Source: Tenebrio molitor (lineage: Eukaryota; Arthropoda; Insecta; Coleoptera; Tenebrionidae). From it: 64,000 nucleotides of DNA. The stretch spans positions 19,778,001 through 19,842,000 of the forward strand of contig NC_091048.1 of assembly GCF_963966145.1 (NCBI RefSeq). The letters run 5' to 3'. A program made the position numbers and the translations under genes. Shown piece by piece: positions 49,017 through 58,784 of the stretch; the first letter of the stretch is position 1, and every line of letters begins with the position of its first letter. The notes beneath the pieces are model-generated. The model did no database searches. It saw nothing but the letters and a program-made list of their open reading frames with translations, and was not told the DNA's origin.

Positions 49017-51832
49017 CTCAAGATAATCATTCTAGTGGACAACAAAGATTAAATTGTAATTTGTGTCCTGGAAAATCTTTTAAGGATAATACCAGATTGA
49101 AAATTCACGTAGATAAGTATCATACAAATAGTAACCTACCAACTTCTTCTAATTTCTCTTCAACGGTTTCTATCACAAAATTGCTTATTAATTTAAAACA
49201 GCAGCTACCAACTATTAGAAGATTGCCTAAAGCTTGTAGACATTTAGCTGCTGATAAATTAAGTTCAATTATTAATAATTGTCTTTCGACCAAATCAATC
49301 TCTTCATTTGAGGATCTTTTGCTATTCTCTTATAGAGCTTTCAATGTAGCCGAGAAATCTGATAAATCATTGAATAAGCATATAAAAGAAAATCTTTCTA
49401 ATTTTGAAGTACCTCAAATACGAACATCTTCTAAGAGACGAACACATTTATCACTAGCTAAGAAAGTGGAAGCAAAAGTAGCCGATTTTGATATCAAAGG
49501 AGCTGTTAAATTATTGTTCTCGGATGACTCATTAGCTTCATTCAATGAAGATGTTGCTGAAGAATTAAAAAAAAAGCATCCTTCACCATCTCGCGAACTT
49601 TTTTTTCCAGACGCTTTCAAAACGGGAGACTTTTCTTTAATAGTTAATGAGCAAAACGTTCGAGAAGCTATCAATTCCTTTCCTGCCGGTTCTTCACCAG
49701 GTTTAGATGGCATGAGACCACAATATTTAAAAGATATTATATCTTTATCAGCGGGCGAAGCAGGTCAGCGGGCACTAAGAGCTTTAACAAAACTATGCAA
49801 TTTTTTATTGTCTGGCCAACTTCCTTCAGAAATTTGTCATTTATTATATGGTGCGTCTTTATGCGCCCTTCATAAGAAAGATGGAGGAATTAGACCGATC
49901 GCTATAGGAAACTGTTTACGAAGATTGACCTCAAAGCTTGCTTGTTTTCAAAGTCGTAATATTGTAAATTCGTATTTATCTCCACACCAACTTGGAGTGG
50001 CAACTAAGCTAGGATGCGAAGCAGCAATTCATACTACATGTACCTTTGTGAATAACGACCTAAACCGTAGCAAAGTTGTTCTTAAATTAGATTTCAAAAA
50101 CGCATTTAACTCAGTCGAACGAGATTGTATTCTAAAAGAAGTCCAATGTCATACCCCACTTCTTTACCCTTATCTTTATCAATGCTATAGGAATCCTTCA
50201 ACTTTATTTTTTGGTGATCATTTAATTTCTTCTTCTGTTGGAGCTCAACAAGGAGATCCTTGTGGTCCTATGATTTTTAGTCTTGCCATTCAACCAATTA
50301 TTTTATCTTTGAATTCTGAACTGAATATTTGGTATTTAGATGATGGAACCCTAGCTGATTACCCAGAAGTAGTTTTGTCCGACTTTAAGAAAGTTATCAA
50401 TTTATCCAGAAAAATTGGTCTTGAACTAAGCTTTAACAAATGCGAGATCTTTAGCTGTTCTGGAGACACAGATTTAAAAGTCATAAAGGAATTTCAAAAT
50501 TTAGCACCAGGTATTAAAATTTGTGACCGAGGAAGTTTATCTCTTTTAGGCTCTCCAATCTTTGACCAAGGCTTCAAAAACACTGTCGAAAAAACTATTA
50601 TTACAGTTGAAAATCTTTTAAATAAAGCTGAATTTCTTAGCAGACACGTGGCTTATACCTTAATCAAGAACTGTCTTTTCATACCAAAATTTAATTTTTT
50701 ATTAAGAACAACTCCTTTTTGGAAATTTTCTAATTACGTTAATTCCATTGATTCTTCTTTAAAGTCTTCTTTAGAAAAAATACTTAATTTACGTTTAACT
50801 GATTTACAATGGTGTCAGTCCACTTTACCGATTAGATTTGGTGGACTGGGAATTCGCCGCATTTCCGATATTTGCCTCCCTGCTTTCCTATCTTCAGTTC
50901 ATGGTGTTAAAAAGCTTGTTTCTCAATTACTAAATTCAAAGGATAATGAGCTTATTATTCACCATTATGATGAAGCTTTAGCAGTCTGGGATGTAGAAAA
51001 TGAGAACGAAAGACCAACAATTTCACAATTTCAGAAGAATTGGGATAATATCAATATCAAAAGAATAATTGACAATGACTTAATCTTTAATTCATCTAGG
51101 GACTTGGCTCGTTTTAAGGCTTTGCAATGCAGAGAATCAGGATCTTGGTTACATGCAATACCTTCTCCTAATATTGGTACTCTTTTAGATAACACTTCCT
51201 TCCAAGTTTGTATTGGTTTAAGATTGGGTTGTAATCTTTGTACACCTCATATTTGCAAATGCAATGCGAAAGTTGATGAAATTGGTATTCACGGTCTAAG
51301 TTGTTCCAAAAGCAGTGGTAGATTTTCAAGACACACTGAAATTAATTCTATTATCAACCGGTCTTTGACTTCTATTCATGTTAATTCAACTTTAGAACCA
51401 AACGGACTATCTCGTGATGACGGAAAACGCCCTGATGGGATGACTTTAGTACCGTGGAATAAAGGTCAACCTTTGGTTTGGGACGTTACTGTCGTAGATA
51501 CACTTGCAGACAGTTACGTATTGAAAACATCTGAAGTCTCAGGTTTTGCCGCTGAAATGGCTTGCAAACGCAAACATAACAAATATCGTTCAATTATTTC
51601 GTCAAACTACATATTTAAAGGTTTAGCCTTTGAAACCTTAGGCCCTTGGTGCAAAGAAACAATAGATTTTATTAATGTCATCGGAGACCGACTTATCGCG
51701 GAATCAGGGGATTCAAAATCTAAGAAATTCCTTTTTGAGAGGATTTCCCTTGCCATTCAACGTGGAAACGCTGCAAGCATTCGGGGCACTTTTCCAGATT
51801 CCGCATTATTATCGGAAATTTTCGCATTGTAA
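49017..51832 (+). CDS. R2-like retrotransposon protein, partial but uninterrupted
   Basis: About 935 residues remain. They include one C2H2 finger; RT with LDFKNAFNSVERD, AQQGDPCGPMIFSLAI and YLDDGTL (about 50330-50350); thumb-like segments; a zinc-binding CNLCTPHICKCN and HGLSC region (about 51230-51310); and the endonuclease stretch KRPDGMTL with WDVTVVDT (about 51425-51500). The frame is open to a stop at 51830-51832. It lacks the first finger and N-terminus, so it is a dead-on-arrival copy, yet it supplies the correct frame for reading copy 1. It is about 90 percent identical to copy 1 by eye. Confidence 0.88.
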
Positions 51833-51880
51833 ATTAAAAATGTTATTTTATGTTAAATTTTAATAAATCTTGATTTATCG
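49017..51880 (+). mobile_element. R2-like retrotransposon, copy 2, 5'-truncated
   Basis: It begins in the second zinc finger (CNLCPGKSFKDN) and runs to a short AT-rich 3' tail resembling that of copy 1 after 17296. It is inserted in the left part of the PolB element. Confidence 0.85.
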
Positions 51881-51885
51881 TTTAA

Positions 51886-52039
51886 AATTAAAAAAACTTA
51901 AACAAAATTTAATTTTGAAAACGGGAGGAAAACTTTCAACTAATTTAAATCGAAATTGCTGTAATGTAAAATGGAAAAATATTGAATCAGCTTTTAATGG
52001 AAGAATTCGTACTGGTTTTATATCAGCATTAATAAATAT
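51886..52039 (+). pseudogene. polB: PolB gene, N-terminal fragment
   Basis: The frame contains NRNCCNVKWKNIESAFNGRIRTGFISAL, a block found near the N-terminus of family B polymerases of insect Maverick/Polinton-like elements (recognised from family knowledge). It ends in the YR element. Coding resumes at 53698 with KDPLIFFNKAF, so the two are one gene split by insertion. Confidence 0.65.
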
Positions 52040-52049
52040 TATACACCAA

Positions 52050-52149
52050 GTGAATTAAACATCCGTTTATTCACGAAAAGATGTTGATCTCACGAGCACG
52101 TAGTGCGAGTGAGATCATATCTTTGAGTAAATAACAATGTTTAATTCAC
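52050..52149. repeat. 100-base imperfect palindrome at the left end of the YR element
   Basis: Outer arms GTGAATTAAACAT and ATGTTTAATTCAC, inner arms GATCTCAC and GTGAGATC, and a CAC GTA GTG centre. TTATTCAC and GAGTAAATAA partly pair between. It can form a single long cruciform. Confidence 0.85.
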
Positions 52150-52324
52150 GAGTCGTATATATGTTTTTATTCAATTTTGACGATATTTTGAACAAAAAAT
52201 AGAATGATATTCAAATCACACGAATTAGTCTAGAACAATCATGTAGACGGCGTAAAACATTTCCGTGACAACAAGTTGTTTACATTTTTCCAAACTTGTG
52301 GTACTTGTGACGTTTGCGCGAAAA

Positions 52325-53496
52325 ATGGCTGGAATCGTAGATGATCAAGACAAAACGGAAGTTTTTGTACCCCCGGCAGTTCTACATGAAGCATTGGATG
52401 CTTTGAATAAAGTGGTACCAGCCAAATCAAAACATTCATATGAAAAAGAATATGCGATTTTTTGTGAATGGAGGAAGCGAAAGCAGGCAAGGGGAGTAGA
52501 TGAAAACATAATGTTGGCTTATATTTCGGAACGATCCAAAAATACAAAACCTTCGTCACTGTGGTCCTATTATTCCCAACTTAAAAAAATGTTATCTGTG
52601 AAAGAAAGGTTTGTGACACCGTAATTATTATTTATGAGTTTTAAAGTAGTAATTGTTGTAGATTTCATCAAGTGTCAGCTTTCCTAAAACAACAGTCTGT
52701 CGGTCACAGACCAAAGAAGTCAAAGGTGTTCACACTCGAAGAAATGAAAAGGTTCTTGGATACTGCTTCTGATGATGAATATTTACTGCTAAAGGTGGTT
52801 TTAATCGTGGGAGTTTTTGGAGGTTGTAGAATTGGTGAATTGGTGTCCATGTTAGTTGATCATGTTGATGACAGAGGCAGCGTAATTGTAGTCGAAATTC
52901 CGGACACGAAGACTCATAAGCCCAGAAGGTTTACTATCATCAATGGAAATAACACTGTTCATGCTGTTGACGTTTTTCGGAAGTACAAAATGTTACGACC
53001 TGAAAATATTTCACACAAACGGTTGTTCATCAATTACAGAAACAAAAAATGCACGGTGCAACCCGTAGGAGTGAATACTTTGTCAAAATTTCCTCAAAAA
53101 ATTGCACAATTTATTGGTCTTCAAAATCCAGAAGAATATACGGGCCATAGCTTCAGACGTTCGAGTGCAACTCTACTGGCAGACTCTGGGGCAGATATAA
53201 CAGTTGTAAAGAGACACGGTGGCTGGCGCTCGAATAGTGTTGTGGAAGGATACATAGAGGATTCTCTCAATAATAAAATTGAAATTTCAAGAAAAATCAT
53301 TAACCAATCATCAACAATTATTCAGAATGAATCGGCCTTGGATTTGGCAGCATGCTCGTATGGGTCAAACACGGCGTCAAGTATGGAAATCAACCATCAA
53401 GACATAAATTTGCCCGTTCATCGTCGATTTGGTATAAATTTTAGTAATGTACATAATTGTAAGTTTTATGTTACAGACACCAAAGAAAAAGAATAA
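52325..53496 (+). CDS. Tyrosine recombinase with one intron, catalytically complete
   Basis: Exon 1 starts at ATG 52325 (MAGIVDDQDKTEVF) and holds the core-binding domain (KHSYEKEYAIFCEWRKRKQ, AYISERSK, SSLWSYYSQLK). Exon 2 runs from 52662 to the stop at 53496. The donor is either GTTTGT at 52609 (53-base intron) or GTAATT at 52621 (41-base intron); both use the TTGTAG acceptor ending 52661 and keep frame. With the first, the protein has 372 residues. Catalytic residues are R151 (GCRIGEL), H257 and R260 (GHSFRR), H280 and W283 (HGGW) and Y292 (VEGYIEDS). Such enzymes cut and rejoin DNA through a 3' phosphotyrosine. It fits the Crypton-type superfamily; no RT or zinc finger accompanies it. No disabling change is visible. 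Confidence 0.88.
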
Positions 53497-53560
53497 TTGA
53501 ATGTTAATGTATTTACAAATAATAAAATATGTTTGTTCTCCATTGAAACTTTTTTTAATC

Positions 53561-53624
53561 CACTAGTGAATTAAACATTTTTTAATTCACTAGTGAATCA
53601 AATCCATAAAATTTCACTAGTGAA
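53561..53624. repeat. ACTAGT-centred palindromes at the right end of the YR element
   Basis: CACTAGTGAATTAAA (53561-53575) and TTTAATTCACTAGTG (53581-53595) are perfect 15-base inverted arms with a five-base loop. A third TTCACTAGTGAA is at 53613-53624. Such inverted cores could be recombinase binding sites (inference). Confidence 0.85.
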
Positions 53625-53697
53625 TCATTGCCTGCTTATGACGGTTGTTATGGAGTTAATAAAGTCACTTTAAACTGTCAAAATTGAATAAAAATAT

Positions 53698-55158
53698 AAA
53701 AGACCCTTTAATTTTTTTCAATAAAGCTTTTAAGTGTTTATCAATTAAGATTAAAAGAATCTTAAAGGAATCTATGATAAAAGTTAATGTTATTTTCTCC
53801 GCTTATTTCATAAAACCTCAAACTGGTGAAATTGACATGAAAAGCTTTTGCACAAAAAATTTTATAATTGACACTTCAACTAATTTAAAACGGTGGTACA
53901 AAGAAAACGTTACCGATAAATTAATGAATAAATTAGAAGAGTTTGCAGAAAAGGATCTTAAAGTAAATATTAACAGGTATGATCCATTAAAGATAGGTTT
54001 TTCAACGTTTATAACTGTACCAAATTTTATTTAAAAAAAAACAGCAGTAATTAATGTTGAAAATGATGATAATTTTTGTTTTTTATGGTCAGTTGTATCT
54101 GCTTTGTATCCTGCAAAGAAAAACGCTAATAGAATTTCTTCTTATCCACATTTTAAAGATGTGTTAAAATATCAAAATATCCAGTTTCCAATTACAATTA
54201 AAGATGTTAGAAAGTTTGAAAAACATAACAATCTTGCCATTAACTTATATTGTTTTGAGCGTTCAAAAATTTTGCCTTGTTCTTTAAGTTCACAAACACA
54301 TAAAGCTGATATTAAAGTTATCAATTTATTAATGTTGCCAATTAATACTAAACCAAATTTGTCTTTTGCTTCTAAAAAGTCCTTACTTTATCACTTTGTG
54401 TGGATTAAAAATTTATCTCGTTTGTTATCTAAACAATTGTCAAATCATAATAATAAATGTTTTGTTTGTGAGAGATGTTTAAATTCTTTTACCACTGACA
54501 ATCTACTCCAAAACCATTTGCGTTATTGCCTAAAGTCAAATCAATGTTGTGTCAAATTACCTGATGAAACAAAGAAATTTTTGCAGTTTCAAAATATATC
54601 AAAATCACGTTGCATTTAGTGTATCCTATTATCTAAAATGCTCTTATAACGATTCATTCTCTAAATTTAATATTTATCGTGGTAAAGATTGCATTCAGTG
54701 GTTTGTTAAAGAGTTGCAAGAAATTTCACAATTTTGTGATGAACAGCTTAAAATAATTTTACCAATGACAACAACAACAACAACAAATGACAATTGTCAC
54801 ATCTGCAAACAAACATTTCAACCAAACCAAATTAAAGTACGAGATCATAATCATCAAACAGGAGAATTTCGTGGTTTAGCACATCAAGCTTGTAACTTAA
54901 ATTATAAAGATGCTCATTACATTCCTGTTGTTTTTCACAACTTAAGTGGATATGATGCTCATTTTATAATTAAAGAACTATCAACACAGTTTCAAGGAAC
55001 AATCAAATTGCTACCTATAAATAAAGAAAAATACATTTCTTTTACTAAATATGTTGCAGGCACAAATGTATCTTTACGATTTGTTGATTCTTTTCGTTTT
55101 ATGTCTCAAGTTCTAGGAAAACTTTCATCAAATTTACAAAACGAACAAAAATCTATAA
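53698..55158 (+). pseudogene. polB: PolB gene, N-terminal and exonuclease region
   Basis: This encodes part of a protein-primed family B DNA polymerase. After KDPLIFFNKAF it reads through IKVNVIFSAYFIKPQTGEID and YKENVTDKLMNKLEEF, has a frameshift at the A-run near 54035, and continues with CFLWSVVSALYPAKKNANR. A zinc-finger-like CFVCERCLNSFTTDNLLQNH block follows. After another frame change near 54600 come CHICKQTF, VRDHNHQTGEFRGLAH and NLSGYDAHFIIKEL, the latter being the second exonuclease motif, then FVDSFRFM. It ends in the LINE insertion at 55147-55158. Damage is limited to small frameshifts. Confidence 0.85.
55147..55158 (+). repeat. Target-site duplication of the R1-like LINE, left copy
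   Basis: AAAAATCTATAA, repeated at 60186-60197. One copy restores continuous polymerase coding. Confidence 0.8.
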
Positions 55159-55532
55159 AAAAAAAAAAAAAAAAAAAATGAGGAGCCCGAGGGCTCTTTA
55201 TTCAGGCAAAGCGCCAAATTGGGCGCTGGGTACAATCAATAAATGTCGACAATTTCGAAACATTTCAAGATATAACTCACGTTGGAGACAGTACCTTCCT
55301 GCTTAACTATATTATCGGGTGTGAAAATTTGAGGATTGGGCCATTATTATGTTTACACTACTTCACTAGCACGACGCACTTTACGGACTATTCTCTTAGT
55401 TCACACTTCGAGTCATTTCATTCCACGGTGTTCTGGACTCGATTTGGTAGTTCGCTACTGATGTGCTCGTCCGTCTCTAATCTGCCTGTTGTCTATTGAG
55501 TCTTCATCTTGGGTGATTCTGGGAGGCGACGC

Positions 55533-58500
55533 TCACGGCTCCCGCGCGAAGCCGTGAAGAAGTTCTAGTGGGATGTGTGGGATCCGCTCAAGGTCTGGAA
55601 TCCCACCCAGGGCCACCCGAAGCTCAACCCTTTCCGCGTCGAAGATAGCACACTCCAGAATGCGATGGATGGGGTCATCTGGAGTGCCGCAAGTTGGACA
55701 GTTTCCTGTGTCAGATTTGCCTATTCGGTGCAAGTGTGTGACGAACGGTCCATGACCGGAGAGGACCTGGGTGCTGAGTCTCGTGAACTCCGTTCTAGGA
55801 GCCTCAGGAACGTTTGGAAAAAACGAGTGGGTGACCGGGGCTCCTCGAGAGCCGTCCCATCTGCTCTGCCACCGATCCAGCGTCATAATGTGAAGATACT
55901 CTCTCAGGTGTCTTAAGCTTTCGAATTCCTCCCTGTGGACCATCATGTCCAGGTAGGCCGCCGTCTCCGTTCTTCGAAGCATTTTTACGCAGTTTGTCTC
56001 CGCCATGGTCAGGTCCAGGGGGGGGATGCCCGAGAGCACCCCCGCTGCCTCATTGGAGACTGAGTTGTACCCCTCGCAGATCATCCTCCCCACGGCACCA
56101 CCCAACGATAGCAGCATCCGTCGAACTCTCGACACCCTAAGCCGATGCGCCCAGACCTCAGATGCGTAGGCGACAATGGGGAGAATACCACACTTGTAGA
56201 TCGCGTGTAGCGACCTCCCCACCGGAACATCCCATGTGACATGAACCTTCCTCCTTAGGGCTAGCACGATCTTCCTCGCCCGCTCGCAGACTGCACGCAC
56301 GTGCGAGTGAAAATTTAGCTTTTTGTCCACAATTACGCCCAGGTATTTCATTTCGCTGACGATGCCGACCTTGGAGTCGCCCAACCTCACCCTGATGTCC
56401 CGGTGATGCACACGGGGAGGGGACTTGTTTATCATGATCTTCGTCTTCGTGCCTGAAATTGTTAGCTTCTGTCTCAAGGCCCACTCCATCACCCGCTCAA
56501 CGCTCTCCCTGATGTGGTCTCTTACAACTATCGCAATGTCATCTGCGTATGCGATGGTCTCTGTATTGGGCAACAGTTCCGAGTCGAGGTACATGTCCAG
56601 CACCGAGTTCCAAAGGGTGGGCCCCAGGACAGAGCCCTGAGGGCAGCCCTTCGTGCAGGCCTTGGAGACCTCTACAGACCCGTCTCTGTAGGTGACCGTC
56701 CTGTCTGTCAGGTAGCTCTTCAGCGTCGCCAACAGGTACCTAGGGACGCCCTTCTGCTGCAGGCTCTTAATGACCGCTGGCCACCAAACGTTGTCAAACG
56801 CTCCACTGATATCGATGAATATAGTCGCCGCATATTTGTCCGTCGTTTCCTCGATGGTCTCTTTATATTTGAGAAGGGCACTTACAGCGGAGCGACCCGA
56901 GATGAAGCCATACTGCCTCCGGGAGTGAAAGTCCTCCGTCGTCGCGAAGAGTCGCCTCCTGATGAGCCTTTCGAATATTTTCCCATACTCCGTGAGCAAC
57001 GTTATTGGTCGATAATTCTTCCTGTCACTCGGGTCTCCAGCAGGGTCCTTCATTAGGATTTTTAGGCGGCCCTCCTTCCAGCGCCTAGGGTAGTACGCTG
57101 CTCTTAGACACGAATTATATAAGTGCAGCATGAAGCCCCGAACCACCGGGTGCACCAGCTTCACCAGCTTGCCCCTCATCAGGTCCACCCCTGGTGCCTT
57201 CTTTGGTTTGATGGCTTGTACTAGTTGTTCCAGTTCCTCATTCGTGACCTCCTGGATGTCATACCTATATTCCTGCTGCAGGAACTCGAAGTCCTGACGC
57301 CAGATTCTGTGCACAACATCTTCTGACGTCTCGTCGTCGTCTGGAAGCAGTTTGTTCACCAAGTAGCCCGCCGCTTGCTTGGGCGTCAGGGTGACCTCAT
57401 CTCCCTCTTGGAAGGCCGCCATGGGTCCCCTCTTGCGGAATTTTTCGGTGGCAATCTTATACACCACACCCCATGGATTCGGGGCTAGGTCATTTTCGAC
57501 GAACTTAACCCAGGATTTTTCTCTTGTCTTAGTCAGCTCTCTCTTGTATTTATCCTTAGCGGAGTACATCTCAGTTGCCAGGAGATTGGCCTGGTCCGGG
57601 TATCTGTTGGTGTACAGAATCTTCTTCTTAGCTAGGTAGACTTTTCGGAGCCTCTCGATCTTGCTCGTCCACCATTCTGGTCTCTCTGGATAGGTCCTCC
57701 GTTTCTTGGCCTTGGCGCGGACAATCCGGTTTATTCCCCCATAGAAGCGGTCCACTGCAGCGTCTATGGTCCTAGGTGAGACCAGCACCGGGAAGTCGCG
57801 GAGCAAGCCTCTGCAAAGGTCAGACAGGTCTGGTTCGATGTCCTCTAATTTCAGGTTGGAGCAGTCCATCACGTATTCCTCGATGCTCGCTGCGGACTGC
57901 AGTGGCAGAGCGCAGGTAAATCGTATGACCCGGTGGTCTGAGGTGTTTACGTCCTGGAGAACTGTCCAATCTCTGACCCAGTTAATCGTGTCCGTGGTGC
58001 CTAGGGTAAGATCGATGTTACTTGATCCATTGGCAGAGGAGAAAGTTGAGGGCAGGTTATCCTCGTTGAAGATCACTAGGTCATTAGCCAAGATGAAATC
58101 TTCTAGCACCGGTGAGTTCCTATCACATAATGTGTCAAACCAGATTGTTGAGCGACAGTTGAAGTCCCCACCTAGCAGAACCGTTTTGTCTTGCAGGTTC
58201 GTTAGGATCTGCTGTAATTTTGTAACCATGTTACGGATTGAGTCATTGTTAGGGGGGGCGTAGATCGAGATCACAAAAACGGACTCTGTGGATATACCAT
58301 CGATTGATACTACCGTTACATATTTGGAGGACAGATGTCTGAGGTGCAGCACATTCAAGGTGGGGTTGTTCACCAAGAGACAGCTAAAAAACCTGTTATC
58401 GTTGTTGGCAATGAGGCGTTGGTTCATGAGCCCAGGGATTGTGTATGTTCCTCTGCTGGTCTTGTAGTTGTACGGCTCTTGGCAGAGGGCTATGTCAATG

Positions 58501-58784
58501 TTCTCTTGCCGGATATATGCCAATGTCTCGAGTGTAGCGCAGCGCGAGTTGTGTAGATTCGCTTGTATGACTGAACATTTATTCTTCATAGTCGATGCTA
58601 GCCTGTATTTCTTCCAAGTTCTTCCACTATATCGGGCAAGAGTAGACGTGTGTAGAACCTGTTTATGTTCCTTTGCACGATCGAATCCGTTTTGAAGTAG
58701 AATGTAATATGTGGGAACGAGATTGTTAGTAGCTAGTTTAAGAGCAGTCGGTGTCGGATTCAGTGATTGCAGATTGAGGGCCAT
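55533..58784 (-). CDS. R1-like LINE ORF2: endonuclease, RT, zinc knuckle
   Basis: The 1083-residue frame starts at ATG 58784 and overlaps ORF1 by 47 bases. APE endonuclease motifs are VIQANLHNSRCAT, CQEPYNY, LLGGDFNCRSTIWFDTLCDR, NIDLTL and TSDHRVI. RT shows KPKKAPGVDLM, RPITLL, IFIDISGAFDNVWW, GCPQGSVLGPTLWN and IAYADDIAIVV (YADD). A C-terminal CPTCGTPDDPIHRILEC knuckle is typical of R1-clade proteins. No stops or shifts break it. The enzyme would nick target DNA and copy the element RNA into it. Whether it is site-specific cannot be told from one copy. Confidence 0.95.
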   Translation of the reverse strand: MALNLQSLNPTPTALKLATNNLVPTYYILLQNGFDRAKEHKQVLHTSTLARYSGRTWKKYRLASTMKNKCSVIQANLHNSRCATLETLAYIRQENIDIALCQEPYNYKTSRGTYTIPGLMNQRLIANNDNRFFSCLLVNNPTLNVLHLRHLSSKYVTVVSIDGISTESVFVISIYAPPNNDSIRNMVTKLQQILTNLQDKTVLLGGDFNCRSTIWFDTLCDRNSPVLEDFILANDLVIFNEDNLPSTFSSANGSSNIDLTLGTTDTINWVRDWTVLQDVNTSDHRVIRFTCALPLQSAASIEEYVMDCSNLKLEDIEPDLSDLCRGLLRDFPVLVSPRTIDAAVDRFYGGINRIVRAKAKKRRTYPERPEWWTSKIERLRKVYLAKKKILYTNRYPDQANLLATEMYSAKDKYKRELTKTREKSWVKFVENDLAPNPWGVVYKIATEKFRKRGPMAAFQEGDEVTLTPKQAAGYLVNKLLPDDDETSEDVVHRIWRQDFEFLQQEYRYDIQEVTNEELEQLVQAIKPKKAPGVDLMRGKLVKLVHPVVRGFMLHLYNSCLRAAYYPRRWKEGRLKILMKDPAGDPSDRKNYRPITLLTEYGKIFERLIRRRLFATTEDFHSRRQYGFISGRSAVSALLKYKETIEETTDKYAATIFIDISGAFDNVWWPAVIKSLQQKGVPRYLLATLKSYLTDRTVTYRDGSVEVSKACTKGCPQGSVLGPTLWNSVLDMYLDSELLPNTETIAYADDIAIVVRDHIRESVERVMEWALRQKLTISGTKTKIMINKSPPRVHHRDIRVRLGDSKVGIVSEMKYLGVIVDKKLNFHSHVRAVCERARKIVLALRRKVHVTWDVPVGRSLHAIYKCGILPIVAYASEVWAHRLRVSRVRRMLLSLGGAVGRMICEGYNSVSNEAAGVLSGIPPLDLTMAETNCVKMLRRTETAAYLDMMVHREEFESLRHLREYLHIMTLDRWQSRWDGSRGAPVTHSFFPNVPEAPRTEFTRLSTQVLSGHGPFVTHLHRIGKSDTGNCPTCGTPDDPIHRILECAIFDAERVELRVALGGIPDLERIPHIPLELLHGFAREP

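Larger units (their letters stand above)
52040..53692 (+). mobile_element. Crypton-like tyrosine-recombinase element inserted in polB
   Basis: About 1.65 kb of DNA between two parts of polB. A likely direct repeat is AATAT at 52035-52039 and 53693-53697; collapsing one copy keeps the polymerase frame. The element has a recombinase gene, a 100-base imperfect palindrome near its left end, and CACTAGTG palindromes near its right end. The word GTGAATTAAACA occurs in both end regions. No long terminal inverted repeats were found. Exact ends remain tentative. Confidence 0.7.

Noticed and set aside
52325..53496. The recombinase as the integrase of the PolB virus-like element
   Set aside because: Polymerase codons stop before it and resume after it, so it is an insertion into polB, not a neighbouring gene of the same genome.
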